Assembly: GCA_963837585.1 (NCBI GenBank)
Contig: CAWINX010000004.1
Span: 1-64,000 of the forward strand
Origin: CAWINX01 sp963837585
GTDB lineage: Bacteria > Actinomycetota > Thermoleophilia > Solirubrobacterales > 70-9
Length of the DNA stretch: 64,000 bases
Reading direction: 5' to 3'
The notes under the pieces are model-generated. The model made no database searches and was not told where the DNA came from. It saw only the letters and a program-made list of their open reading frames with translations. The first letter of the stretch is position 1. The number at the start of each line of letters is the position of its first letter. This document shows positions 10,200 through 20,820 of the stretch, in pieces. The position numbers and the translations under genes are program-made.

Positions 10200-11307
10200 A
10201 TGGAGAGAGCTGCACGAGACGTTCGTTCGGCTCTGCGAGATTCGTAGCCCGACGGGCGAGGAGCGTGAGGTAACCGACTCGGTGGCCGCCGAGCTGCGGG
10301 CGCTTGGGCTGGAGGTCAGCGAGGACGATGCGGCGGGCCCGGCGGGGGCCGGCGCCGGCAACCTCCTGGCGCGGCTGCCGGGTGTGGGTGAGGAGTGGGT
10401 GATGTTCTGCGCCCACCTCGACACGGTTCCGCACGCGGGCCAGATCGAGGTCGAGCAGCGCGACGGCGTCTTCCGCAGTCGTGGCGAGACGATCCTCGGC
10501 GCCGACAACAAGGCCGCGGTCGCGGTCTTCATGGAGCTGGTCGCCCGTCATGCGGAGGAGCCGCCGCCGGTGGGGATCGAGCTGCTGCTGACCGTCGCCG
10601 AGGAGCAGGGGCTGCGGGGGGCGAAGGCGTTCGACGCATCGGCGCTGCGCTCGGAGTGTGGCTTCGTGCTCGACCACGCGAGCGCGATCGGCGAGGTGAT
10701 CGTGCGCTCGCCGACCCAGCAGCGGATCGTCGCCGACTTCGCCGGGGTCGAGGCCCACGCCGGGATTCGCCCCGAGGACGGCAGCAGCGCGATCGCCGCC
10801 GCCGCGGGGGCGATTTCGCGGATGGAGCTGGGGCGGCTCGACGAGGAGACCACGGCGAACGTCGGCGTGATCGAGGGCGGCACCTCGGGGAACGTCGTCC
10901 CCGGGCACTGTCGGATCACCGCCGAGGCGCGCAGCCTCGACGCCTCGCGCACCGCCGAGGTGGCGGGGTCGATCTCCGACGCCTGCGCCTGGGGGGCGAC
11001 CGAGCATGGTTGCGACGTCGACGTCAGGGTCGAGGAGCTGTTCCGGGGCTATGAGGTCCCGTCTTCCTCGCGGGCGCTGGCGCTGGCCGAGGCGGGGCTG
11101 AGCGGCGCCGGGTTCGAGCCGGTGCGCAAGGCGACGGGCGGCGGCAGCGACGCCAACGCGCTGCGGGTCGTCGGCTTCGACTGCGTGCTGCTTGCCAACG
11201 GGACCGAGGCGAACCACACCGCCGACGAGAGCGTCTCGGCGCGCAATCTCGACGCGATGCTCGAGGTCTGCGAGGGGATCGTCGCCGCAGCCGCCGCGGG
11301 CTCGTGA
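10200..11307 (+). CDS. M20 family metallopeptidase (PepT-like)
   Basis: About 368 aa zinc aminopeptidase or deacylase. Motifs include AHLDTVP (metal His/Asp), LGADNKAAVAV (bridging Asp) and AEEQGL (catalytic Glu), with a mid-protein dimerisation domain around the HAGIRPEDG stretch. The ATG at 10200 lies one frame off; a single extra base near 10209 joins it to LHETFVRLCEIRSPTGEE, the typical M20 N-terminus. Exact substrate is unknown. Confidence 0.82.
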
Positions 11308-11344
11308 TCGCTCGTGGCGGGCCTGAGCTGAGTGGCGGCCCGCT

Positions 11345-12470
11345 GTGAGCGGGCGTCTGAAGCTGCGCCGCGGCGATCATCGTCGCCGAGGCGCCGCTGA
11401 CGGTTGAGGTCGACGGCGAGCGGCGAGCGGCCTGGGCCGACACCGCGCTGCTCGGCGAGATGCGCGAGGGCGACGAGGTCGTCGTCAACGTCGCGGCGCT
11501 CGACCTCGGTCTCGGCTCGGGCGGCTTCGACGTCGTCCACGTCAATCTGACCCGCGGCCTCGCCGGGAGCGGTCTGAGGGAGGTGACGCGAGCGCGGAGC
11601 GGCCCGCGGGGAGCGACGAGCACGTGATCAAGCTCAACTACACCTCGCTCCAGCACCCGATCGAGCCAATCGAGCCGCGGTGTAACGCGTTGGAGTCCTC
11701 TCAGGACGCCAGCGCGTTACACCGCGGGGTTCCGGTCATGGTTTTGCCTCTGCACGGGCACCTCGCCCCGGCCGCCTGGGCGGCGGCCCAGGTCGGCGCG
11801 GCGGCGGATGACGGGGTGGTGGATGGCGGAGGGGGGAGGCTTCCGAGCTGGGGCGCCCAAGATCGGTTACATCCAGACCGGCGGCGGCGCCCTGCCGGGG
11901 TCGTTCTCCCGTGACGTGGCGATGTTGCGCGAGCGCGGCCTGCTCTGCGGCCACGTCACCGCCGCGCCCGCCTACGGCGGCGAGCACGAGGCGCTCAGCG
12001 TCGCCGGGGCGCTCGACGCCGCCGCGCAGCGGCTCGGCTGGGACGCGGCGCTCGTCGGCCCGGGCCCGGGGATCATCGGCTCCGAGACTCGGCTCGGCCA
12101 CGGCGGCATGGCGGCTCTCGACTCCGCCCACGCGGCGCTCGCGCTGGGAATGCCGACGCTGATCTCACCCCGTCTCTCCGCCGCCGACCCGCGCGAGCGC
12201 CACCGCGGCGTCAGCCACCACACCCTCACCGTCCTCGACCTCCTGCTGGCGCCGGTCGAGATCGCGGTCCCCGAGGGCGAGGCCGCAGTTGCAGAGCAGC
12301 TCGCCTCGGCGGGCGGCGGACGACACCGGCTGAAAACGGAGGCGGTGGACCTCAATGCCTACGCCGCCGCCGGCCTGCCGTCCCGCACCATGGGGAGGGA
12401 CCTCGAGGAGGACCCACTCTTCTTCGCCGCGCCCCTCGCCGCGGGCGCTGCCTTGCGCGGCAAGGGTTGA
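11345..12470 (+). CDS. DUF3866 family protein with in-frame palindrome insertion
   Basis: Uncharacterised family found in actinobacteria beside recN/xerD. The C-terminal half (11808-12470) is clean, with conserved segments IGYIQTGGGALPGSFSRD, GLLCGHVTAAPAYGGEHEA and ALVGPGPGIIGSETRLGHGG. The N-terminal part runs through several shifts (about 11370, 11590, 11800). Between KLNYTSLQHPIEPIE and VPVMVLPLHGHLAPAAWAAA sits palindrome copy B, translated without breaking the frame. The start is approximate (GTG 11345). Confidence 0.75.
11678..11724. repeat. 47-bp palindromic element, copy B (inside a gene)
   Basis: Same length and arms as copy A, but inside the DUF3866 gene. The TAG present in copies A and C is TTG here, so the element reads as RCNALESSQDASALHRG in frame with the conserved segments on both sides. 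Confidence 0.8.
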
Positions 12471-12496
12471 CACCCGGCGGGGCGAACCTCCCCGCC

Positions 12497-13498
<1,002 letters not shown>

Positions 13499-13510
13499 TA
13501 GAACCGGGCG

Positions 13511-14416
13511 ATGCCCGAGCTGCCTGAGGTCGAGACCGTTTGCCGGCAGCTCGACCCTGAGCTGAGTGGGCGGCGGATCGAGCGGCTGGAGGTGCTCGAC
13601 GCGCGCTGGTCCCGCCCCGTCCCGCCCGAGGAGCTGGGCGCCGCGGTGAGCGGGCGCACGATCCGGGGACTGGGACGGCGCGGCAAGTACCTGCTGCTGG
13701 AGCTCGACGGGGAGCAGACCCTGGTCATGCACCTGCGGATGACCGGCAACCTGGTCCTGGTCGACGGCGAGCTGGCGCTCGACCCCTCCGAGGGGCGGCG
13801 GCTCTACGAAGGCGAGCGCTCGACCTCGGAGCGCCACCTGCGCGCTCGCTTCCTTCTCGACGACGGCCGCGAGCTCTGGTTCACCGACCCGCGCCGCTTC
13901 GGCGAGGCCTTCCTGATCGACGACGCCGACCTGCCGAAGCGCTTCGAGCGGCTCGGGGTCGAGCCGTTCTCGGAGGAGTTCACACCCCAGGCCCTGGGGA
14001 TGATGGCGGCGGGACGGGTCGTGCCGCTCAAGTCCTTTCTGCTCGACCAGTCCGGGGTCGCCGGCGTCGGCAACATCTACGCCGACGAGGCGCTCTTCCG
14101 CGCCCGCCTGCACCCGCTCTCGCCCGCCGGCTCGATGCGCGCCGAACACCTCGAGGCGCTGCGCGACGCGGTCGTCGCCGCGCTGGAGGCGGGGATCGAC
14201 GGGGGCGGCGCCTCGATCGACGACTACCGCGACGGCCGCGGTGAGCTGGGGACGATGCAGGACGAGTTCCTCGTCCACACCCGCGAGGGCGAGCCCTGCC
14301 CCTCCTGCGGCGGGCCGATCTCCCGCATCGTCGTCTCCGGGCGCTCCACCTATTACTGCCCGAGTTGCCAGGTCCGCCTGCGCCGCCGCCGCCGTCCGGC
14401 CCGCCGGTCAACGTAA
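13511..14416 (+). CDS. mutM: Formamidopyrimidine-DNA glycosylase
   Basis: 301 aa. Begins MPELPEVETV with the catalytic Pro2 and Glu3. The central helix-two-turn-helix carries the GVGNIYADEALFRA segment. A C-terminal zinc finger (CPSCGGPI ... YYCPSCQ) completes the fold. It removes oxidised purines such as 8-oxoG. Full length and intact, 12 nt after xerD. Confidence 0.95.
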   Translation: MPELPEVETVCRQLDPELSGRRIERLEVLDARWSRPVPPEELGAAVSGRTIRGLGRRGKYLLLELDGEQTLVMHLRMTGNLVLVDGELALDPSEGRRLYEGERSTSERHLRARFLLDDGRELWFTDPRRFGEAFLIDDADLPKRFERLGVEPFSEEFTPQALGMMAAGRVVPLKSFLLDQSGVAGVGNIYADEALFRARLHPLSPAGSMRAEHLEALRDAVVAALEAGIDGGGASIDDYRDGRGELGTMQDEFLVHTREGEPCPSCGGPISRIVVSGRSTYYCPSCQVRLRRRRRPARRST

Positions 14417-14424
14417 GCGGGCCC

Positions 14425-15150
14425 ATGCCCGGCACGACGCTGAAGACCGAGGCGGTCGTCCTGCGCAGCATTCGCTACGGGGAGGCCGACCGCATCCTCC
14501 ACCTCTACTCGACGGCGCGCGGGCGGGTCGGGGCGATCGCCAAGGGGGCGCGGCGGCCGAAATCCCGCTTCGGCGGCCGGCTCGAGCCCTTCTTCCGGCT
14601 CGACCTGATCCTCCACGAGGGACGCGGCGAGCTGCTCACCGTCACCAATGCCTCCACGGTCGAGGGCTATCCGCGGCTGCGCTCCTCCGGTCCGGCCCTG
14701 ACCGCCGGCGCCCGCGCCTGCGACGCGGTCCTGCGCCTGCTCGACTCGGCCGAGCCCAACCCGCCCGCCTACAACCTGCTCTGCCGCTATCTGGGGATGC
14801 TCGACGACCCCACCGCGGAACGGGCCGCAAGCCTGGAGTCGATGCTCTCCTTCCGCCTCAAGCTGGCGCTCGCCGCCGGCTTCTCTCCCGGAGCTGGCCT
14901 CCTGCGCGCGCTGCGGGGAGGCGGACCACCTGACCGGCTTCTCCGGCGCCGCCGGCGGGGTCGTCTGCGCCGCTGCGAGGCGGGCTCCTTCGAGCTCTCC
15001 GAGGAGGCGCACCGCTTCATGGTCGAGGCGATGGCGAGGCCGCTGGCCGAGGCGCCGCAGGCCGACGAGCGGGCGCTGCGCCAGGTCGAGCGGGCCGTGG
15101 GCGAGACGCTGGAGCACCACGCGCACGTGCGGTTGCGGGCCGCGGCGTAG
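14425..15150 (+). CDS. recO: DNA repair protein RecO (two compensating shifts)
   Basis: About 241 aa from ATG 14425. The N-terminal OB fold is recognisable (TLKTEAVVLRSIRYGEADRI, GAIAKGARRPKSRFGG). A shift near 14893 moves the frame by one and a second near 14967 restores it. Between them the other frame supplies the expected zinc motif (CARCGEADH ... VCAAC). RecO loads RecA with RecR. One extra and one missing base explain both shifts. Confidence 0.88.
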   Translation: MPGTTLKTEAVVLRSIRYGEADRILHLYSTARGRVGAIAKGARRPKSRFGGRLEPFFRLDLILHEGRGELLTVTNASTVEGYPRLRSSGPALTAGARACDAVLRLLDSAEPNPPAYNLLCRYLGMLDDPTAERAASLESMLSFRLKLALAAGFSPGAGLLRALRGGGPPDRLLRRRRRGRLRRCEAGSFELSEEAHRFMVEAMARPLAEAPQADERALRQVERAVGETLEHHAHVRLRAAA

Positions 15151-15151
15151 A

Positions 15152-15212
15152 GGAGAGGGAGGGACTCGGCGGAGCAACAGCGGGGAGGCTCCGCCGAGTC
15201 CCTCCCCTCTCC
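15152..15212. terminator. 24-bp GC hairpin between recO and dgt
   Basis: Left arm 15152-15175 and right arm 15188-15212 pair over 24 bp with one bulged base, around a 12-nt loop. It starts just after the recO stop and ends 13 nt before the dgt start. No long U-tract follows (only TTATG), so termination is likely but may need Rho or act as a stability element. Confidence 0.55.
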
Positions 15213-15225
15213 TTATGATCGGCGG

Positions 15226-16236
15226 GTGCCCTCAATCACCGAGTTCCAGGACCGCGTCTCTGCCTGGGAGGAGCAGTACCTCTCCGAGAGCGCGACGCGG
15301 TCCTACCCGGCCCGCCGCGCCGTCGAGGAGCCCGACAGCCCGCTGCGCACCCCGTTCCAGCGCGATCGCGACCGGATCGTCCACTCGAAGGCGTTCCGCC
15401 GCCTCAAGCACAAGACGCAGGTCTTCGTCGCTCCCGAGGGCGACCACTACCGCACCCGCCTCACCCACACGCTGGAGGCCTGCGGGATCGCCCGCACCGT
15501 CGCCCGCGCGCTCGGCCTCAACGAGGACCTGACCGAGGCGATCGGGCTCGGCCACGACCTCGGCCACCCGCCCTTCGGCCACACCGGCGAGCAGGCGCTC
15601 GACACGGCGCTGCGCGAGCGCTGCGACGGCGGCTTCAAGCACAACGTCCACTCGCTGCGGGTGGTCGACGTGCTGGAGCGCGACGGCCATGGCCTCAACC
15701 TGACCGAGCAGGTCCGCGACGGCATCCTCAACCACACCGGGTCGAACAAGCCCGCCACCCTGGAGGGGCGGATCGTCAAGCTCGTCGACCGCGTCGCCTA
15801 CATCAACCACGACATCGACGACGCGCTGCGGGCGGGGATCCTGCGCCCCGACGACCTGCCCACCGCCGAGATCGAGCTGCTCGGGCCGACCGGGTCGAAG
15901 CGGATCGACACGCTGGTCCGCGACATCGTCGAGCGCTCCGCCGCGGCCGGGGATATCGAGCAGAGCGACGAGGTCGGCGGCGCGATGCTGCGGCTGCGCA
16001 AGTTCATGTTCGACCGCGTCTACCTGGGGGAGACGGCGCGCAGCGAGCACGAGCGGGTCAACCTCGCCGTGCGCGGCCTCTTCGACCACTACATCGAGCA
16101 TCCCGACGAGGTGCCGGCCCTCGACGAAGGCGCGAGCGAGTGTCAGCGGGTCACCGACTACCTGGCCGGGATGACCGACCGCTACTGCATCGCCAAGTTC
16201 ACCGAGCTGACGATCCCCGAGCAGTCGAAGTTCTGA
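15226..16236 (+). CDS. dgt: dGTP triphosphohydrolase-like protein
   Basis: 336 aa from GTG. HD-domain dNTP hydrolase with the family opening TPFQRDRDRIVHSKAFRRLK, metal ligands in TRLTHTLEA and GLGHDLGHPPFGH, and the later KLVDRVAYINHDIDDA. It hydrolyses dNTPs to nucleoside and triphosphate, affecting the dNTP pool. It precedes dnaG, the usual order in actinobacteria. Intact. Confidence 0.9.
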   Translation: MPSITEFQDRVSAWEEQYLSESATRSYPARRAVEEPDSPLRTPFQRDRDRIVHSKAFRRLKHKTQVFVAPEGDHYRTRLTHTLEACGIARTVARALGLNEDLTEAIGLGHDLGHPPFGHTGEQALDTALRERCDGGFKHNVHSLRVVDVLERDGHGLNLTEQVRDGILNHTGSNKPATLEGRIVKLVDRVAYINHDIDDALRAGILRPDDLPTAEIELLGPTGSKRIDTLVRDIVERSAAAGDIEQSDEVGGAMLRLRKFMFDRVYLGETARSEHERVNLAVRGLFDHYIEHPDEVPALDEGASECQRVTDYLAGMTDRYCIAKFTELTIPEQSKF

Positions 16237-16294
16237 GCGGACCGACGGCGATTCGCCGCCGCGCCTCGCTGGCGCGGGGCGCTACGGTGGGCCG

Positions 16295-18085
16295 ATGGCG
16301 CTGATCTCCACCGAGAGCCTCGAGCGGGTCAAGCAGACCGCCGACATCGTCGAGGTCATCTCCGCCCACACCGACCTGCGCCGCCAGGGCGCCCGCTGGG
16401 TCGGCCTCTGTCCCTTCCACGAGGAGCGCACGCCGTCGTTCTCGGTCGACGCGGGGGAGAAGCTCTACCACTGCTTCGGCTGCGGGGTGGGGGGCGACGT
16501 GATCAAGTTCGTCGAGGAGAAGGAGGGGCTGGGCTTCGCCGACGCGGTCGAGCTGCTCGCCGAGCGCTACGGGGTCGAGCTGGAGCGCGACAAGGAGGAC
16601 CCGCGGGCGGAGGCGCGCCGCAAGCAGCGCCGCCGTCTGGAGGAGCTGCTGGAGCGCACCGCGTCCTTTTACGCGAGCTACCTCTGGGACGCCGACGAGT
16701 CCGCCAAGGCGCGCGAGTACATGGCGGAGCGCGGGCTCGGCGAGGAGGTGCTGCGCGCCTTCGGGGTCGGCTACGCGCCGAGCGCCTGGGACCAGGTGCT
16801 GCTGCGCGGCCAGCGGGCCGGGTTCAACGTCGAGGAGCTGCGCGGCGTCGGGCTGGTGCAGAAGGGGCGGGGGGGAGGCGAGTACGACCGCTTCCGCTCG
16901 CGGATCATGTTCCCGATCCGCGACCGTCGCGGCCGCGCGCTGGGATTCGGCGGCCGGGCGATGCGCTCCGACCAGGGCGCCAAGTACGTCAACACCGCCG
17001 AGACCGACTTCTTCCACAAGAGCCACATGCTCTACGGGATCGACCGGGCGAAAGCGGCGATCGCCAAGGCGGGACGGGCGGTCGTGGTCGAGGGCTACAC
17101 CGACGTCCTGGCGCTGCACCAGGCCGGGGTCGAGGAGGCGGTCGGCGTGATGGGGACCGCGATCACCGAGGAGCAGGTGGCGGCGCTCTCCGGCATGGTC
17201 GACGAGGTCGTCCTGGCGCTCGACGCCGACTCGGCCGGGCAGGAGGCGATGCTGCGCGCGCAGCGGGTCGCGGCGGGGCGGAAGATGCGGATCCTGGTGG
17301 CGGCGATGCCGGCGGGCGAGGACCCGGCGGAGATGATGGCCGCCGAGGGCGGCGCGGAGCGCTTCCGGGCGCTGGTCGACGGCGCGGTCGAGCTGGCCGC
17401 TTTTCAGGTCGGGCTGGTGCTCGACCGCACCGACGCCGGCTCGCCGGCGGAGCGCGACCGGGCGCTCACCGAGGTCGCGCCGATCCTCGGCGGGATGGGG
17501 GAGACGGCCAGCCGCGACGACCTGGTGCGGCGAGGTGGCGGAGCGACTCGACCTGGAGCCGGCGATGGTGATGGGACGACTGGTCGCGGCGCGCCCGGCG
17601 AGCGGCGGCGGTTCCGCGGAACCGCCTCGGGGCGGCAACGGCGCGCCGGTCGCGCGCGCGGCGCCCGGCGGCGGAGCTGACCTCGCGCGAGCGACGCGAG
17701 CGGGCCCTGCTGGCGATGTGCATCGCGCTGCCGGCAGGAGGGCGGCGAGTACCTCGAGCGCCTCACCGACGCGCATCTGTCGGCGAGCGGCGCCCGCGCC
17801 CTGGCCTGGCTGAAAAAGCACCCCGAGGACCCGGCATCCAACCTTCCCCACGACGACGACGAGCTGGCCGGCCTGATCGCCGAGCTGGTCATCCTCGCCC
17901 ACGACGAGCCTGCCTCCGCCCAGGCCATGGAGCTCAACTTCCTCCTCCTCGAGCAGCGCCGCCTCGAGGGCGAGATCGCCGCCGCCGGCGAGGCCGACGA
18001 CCCCGAGCGCCGCGCCGCCCTAAGCCGCGAACGCGCCGCCCTGGTCGAGCGAATCGCCCACAAAGAGCGCGTCGTCGGCGGCTGA
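16295..18085 (+). CDS. dnaG: DNA primase DnaG (frame-shifted three times)
   Basis: Synthesises replication primers. The N-terminal zinc ribbon is CPFHEERTPSFSVD ... YHCFGCG. The TOPRIM core has VVVEGYTDVLALHQAG and the acidic pair VVLALDADSAGQ. The C-terminal part, needed for helicase binding, is split by one-base shifts near 17530, 17668 and 17738; joined, it reads to HKERVVGG at 18085. Corrected length is about 596 aa. Essential, so the shifts are most likely errors. Confidence 0.92.
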
Positions 18086-18101
18086 CCCGCCGCCCCTCCC
18101 C

Positions 18102-18148
18102 CGGTGTAACGCGTAGGCGTTCTGTCAACACGCCAACGCGTTGCACCG
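18102..18148. repeat. 47-bp palindromic element, copy C
   Basis: Third copy, between dnaG and the HNH gene. The inner stem is GGCGT/ACGCC, different from copies A and B yet still paired. One outer pair is T against G. The last two bases overlap the SOS box. Confidence 0.8.
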
Positions 18149-18160
18149 AACATATGTTCG
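18147..18160. promoter_or_regulatory. Perfect SOS (LexA) box
   Basis: CGAACATATGTTCG matches the Gram-positive LexA/DinR consensus CGAAC-N4-GTTCG exactly and is a full palindrome. It lies 35 bp upstream of the HNH gene start, suggesting DNA-damage control of that gene. Confidence 0.7.
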
Positions 18161-18195
18161 CATTTTCCGTCCGACCCAAGCGACATATTGTCTGC

Positions 18196-18923
18196 ATGGA
18201 GAAGGCATTTCTGGAGGACTGCCTGGCGAAGGGAATGTCGCTGGAGAAGATCGGCGAGCAGCTGGAAAGCACCCGTCGACGGTCGGCTACTGGCTCCATA
18301 AGCACGGTTTGAGTCGCCGCGGGCAGCGACAGATTTTCACCACGTGGCTGGAATCGACCGACGGACCTGGAAGACGTAGTCGAGGCGGCTGACCCTCAGT
18401 GAAATGGCTGAGGCTGGTGGATCGAGATACTCGACAGTTCGATACTGGCTGCAGCGGTACGGCCTAAGGCCGGCTGGCGGCGACGCGCCGGCGGGACGCG
18501 CGAAGCCAGCGGCATGGATTGCGCTACATCGAGAGTCGCTGCGAAAAGCACGGCGTCGACCGATTCGTCCTCGCGTCTGAGCGTCAAATGCGGTGCATGA
18601 AATGCCGTGGGAGGATGTCTCGACGGCGGCGAGAGTGAAGGACGATTCTCGTCGCAGAGGCGGGCGGAGAGTGTCTGATCTGTGGCTACGCACCGATATA
18701 TCGGTGCGCTCTGCAGTTCCACCACCTGGATCCGTCGACCAAATCGTTTCGTCTGTCTATGCGCGGCATTACCCGCTCAATAGCGAAGCTGCGTGCGGAG
18801 GCTGCCAAGTGCCAGCTGCTCTGCGCAAATTGCCATGCGGAGGTTGAAGCAGGTTGGCTGAAGTCGAGCTGCCGGATAGAGCTCCACCCGCGCGTTGATT
18901 CGAGCCACGCGAATTCTGATTAA
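18196..18923 (+). pseudogene. HNH endonuclease with HTH repeats (several shifts)
   Basis: Reading across frames gives MEKAFLEDCLAKGMSLEKIG, a GKHPSTVGYWLHKHGLS helix-turn-helix, a second HTH (STVRYWLQRYGL), a cysteine pair (MRCMKC) and a C-terminal HNH nuclease. The HNH part is continuous at 18645-18923: CLICGY, ALQFHHLDP, LLCANCHAE. The domain order resembles an HNH family I associate with Thermoleophilia. At least four shifts in 700 nt and lower GC than neighbours suggest either decay or poor sequence. A perfect LexA box precedes it. Confidence 0.7.
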
Positions 18924-18957
18924 CAGTCAGTCATGCTGCCGCTACATCACGGGGGAC

Positions 18958-19015
18958 CGCGGAGCTCGGCCTGGTGCTCCCAGGGCATGTGGGTTCGAGT
19001 CCACGCGCCGGATGC
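18958..19015 (+). other. tRNA-like 3' fragment
   Basis: Contains GTGGGTTCGAGTCCAC, a T-arm lacking one base, preceded by an anticodon-arm-like stretch. No matching acceptor or D arm is found upstream. Possibly a tRNA remnant left by an integration event next to the HNH gene. Weak. Confidence 0.25.
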
Positions 19016-19019
19016 TCGA

Positions 19020-19490
19020 CTAGGTCGCTGACTCGCCGGACGGCGACGAGTAGCGCAGCGAGCCTGGCGTGGTCAGCGTCTCGCCGGTCTCCAGCAGGGT
19101 CTTCAGGCCGGAGAGGATCATCGGCCAGCCGCCGTATAGCTCCGGGTTGGCGCTGTCTTGGAGCTGGTCGTGGGTGATCGTCAGCCGGCATGAGTCCTCG
19201 ACCTGCTCGATCTCCCAGCTGACCCGCGACGGGCCCTGCGCCTTGACATCCTCGCTCCACAGCGCGGTGAAGCTCTGCACCAGCCGGTGGGGCGGGTCGA
19301 CCTCGAGGTTCTCGCCCTCCAGCAGCGGCCCCGGCGCCATCGGGCTGCCGCCCTCATAGCGCGAGCCGGGCGTCCAGTCGGAGACGACCCCGACCCCGAA
19401 GTTGTACTTGCGCCGCATCTCCTCGTCGGTGATCGCCTCCCAGAGGCGCTCCGGCGTCGTCTTGATGTAGATCTCGAACACCTTTTCCAT
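19020..19490 (-). CDS. AHSA1/SRPBCC domain protein
   Basis: 156 aa from ATG at 19490 (MEKVFEIYIKTTPERLWEAI). Single START/AHSA1-type helix-grip domain with the usual TPERLWEAITDEEMRRKY opening and a C-terminal long helix (LSGLKTLLETGE). Such proteins bind small hydrophobic ligands; function here is unknown. Follows the glycosyltransferase by about 19 nt on the same strand. Confidence 0.8.
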   Translation of the reverse strand: MEKVFEIYIKTTPERLWEAITDEEMRRKYNFGVGVVSDWTPGSRYEGGSPMAPGPLLEGENLEVDPPHRLVQSFTALWSEDVKAQGPSRVSWEIEQVEDSCRLTITHDQLQDSANPELYGGWPMILSGLKTLLETGETLTTPGSLRYSSPSGESAT

Positions 19491-19509
19491 GGTCTTCTCC
19501 TCTCCGATC

Positions 19510-20769
19510 CTACGCGCCGACCTCCGTCTCCGCGCCGGCCTTCCGCCGCGCCAGTCCCTCGACCAGCTCCGCTCCCCGCGCCGCGCCGTCGTTCTCCCGC
19601 GCCCAGGTCGCCAGCTCCCCGGCCCGCGCCGCAAAGGAGGGCTCGCTCAGCAGCCGCCGCGCCGCCCAGCGCAGCGGGCCGGGTCGACAGAGCCGCCAGG
19701 GCAGGGAGAGGCCGACTCCGGCCCAGTCGACCCGCATCGCCGTCTCGCTCATGTCGCCGGTGAAGGGACAGACCAGCAGCGGCGTGCCGGCGCCCAGCGC
19801 CCGCGCCACCGTCCCGTGCCCACCGTGGGAGACGACCAGCGAGGCCGCCGGCATCAGCTGGCTGTAGCTGAGCCAGTCGACCAGGACCGCGTTGGCCGGG
19901 ACCTCGATCGGCTCCTGCGGCCGCACCCGGTTGGTCGTCGCCACCACCCGCACCGGCTCCTCGGCCAGCGCCGCCAGCGCCGTGCGCACCAGGCGGTTGG
20001 TCGAGTCGTGCGCGGTGCTGGGGGCGACCAGGACCAGCGGCGCCTCGCCCGGCGGCAGCTCGATCTCCGGATGGGGCTGCTCGAAGGTCATCGGCCCGGT
20101 GATCTCGACCCCCGCCGGCCAGCGCCGCGGGTACTCGAGCTGAGGGAAGGTCGCGACCAGCGCCAGGTCGGGGCTGATCCCGCCGTGGAAGCGCTGCACC
20201 GGCGCCAGCCCCAGCCGCGCCCGCTGCTGGTTGAGGTCGCGCCGCCCGTGCTCCAGCCCCACGTTCAGCGCCCGCTGTCCCGCCCGCCAAATCCCCCGCC
20301 CGACCGGCGTCCGCGGCGTCCGCAGGCCGATCGCGAAGAAGGGCTGCCCCGCCTCGACCACCGGGTAGATGTGGGGAATCAGGGTGGCCAGCGGCACCCC
20401 CGCCGCCTCGGCCGCCAGCGACGGCGCCAGGGTGAGGATGTCGCTGACCGCGACGTGCGGTCGCATCTCCTCCAGCAGCGGCATCAGCGCCCGCGCCGCC
20501 TCCGCCGCGTGGTCGCCGTCGGCGGAGTCGGGGTCCGGCGGCGGGAACATCCGGTACTCCTCGGCCGCGGTGAAGCCGAGCCCGGCGCCCTCGACCGCCG
20601 CCCGCCGCTCCTCCCAGGTCTCGACCACCACCTCGTGGCCGCGCGCCGCCAGCGCCCTGCCCAGCGCGATCGCCGGGAACGCGTGGCCTGCGTCGCCAAA
20701 GGCGGCGACCAGGACCCGCAGGCGTTCGCCGCCATGCTGGGTCCTCGGTCGCCTAAATGGCGCTGCCAT
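19510..20769 (-). CDS. MGT-type glycosyltransferase (GT1)
   Basis: 419 aa GT-B enzyme. The N-terminus RVLVAAFGDAGHAFPAIALG is the acceptor domain. The C-terminal donor domain has LVVSHGGHGTVARALGAG, the nucleotide-sugar motif of macrolide, sterol and zeaxanthin glucosyltransferases. The acceptor is likely a hydrophobic small molecule. The ATG at 20769 is the longest start, and RLRVLVAAF about 16 residues in could be nearer the true N-terminus. Confidence 0.82.
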   Translation of the reverse strand: MAAPFRRPRTQHGGERLRVLVAAFGDAGHAFPAIALGRALAARGHEVVVETWEERRAAVEGAGLGFTAAEEYRMFPPPDPDSADGDHAAEAARALMPLLEEMRPHVAVSDILTLAPSLAAEAAGVPLATLIPHIYPVVEAGQPFFAIGLRTPRTPVGRGIWRAGQRALNVGLEHGRRDLNQQRARLGLAPVQRFHGGISPDLALVATFPQLEYPRRWPAGVEITGPMTFEQPHPEIELPPGEAPLVLVAPSTAHDSTNRLVRTALAALAEEPVRVVATTNRVRPQEPIEVPANAVLVDWLSYSQLMPAASLVVSHGGHGTVARALGAGTPLLVCPFTGDMSETAMRVDWAGVGLSLPWRLCRPGPLRWAARRLLSEPSFAARAGELATWARENDGAARGAELVEGLARRKAGAETEVGA

Positions 20770-20820
20770 TCAGGCTCCCTGCGTCCTTGCCTGGCGACGC
20801 CTGGGTCACGTCACGCGAGA

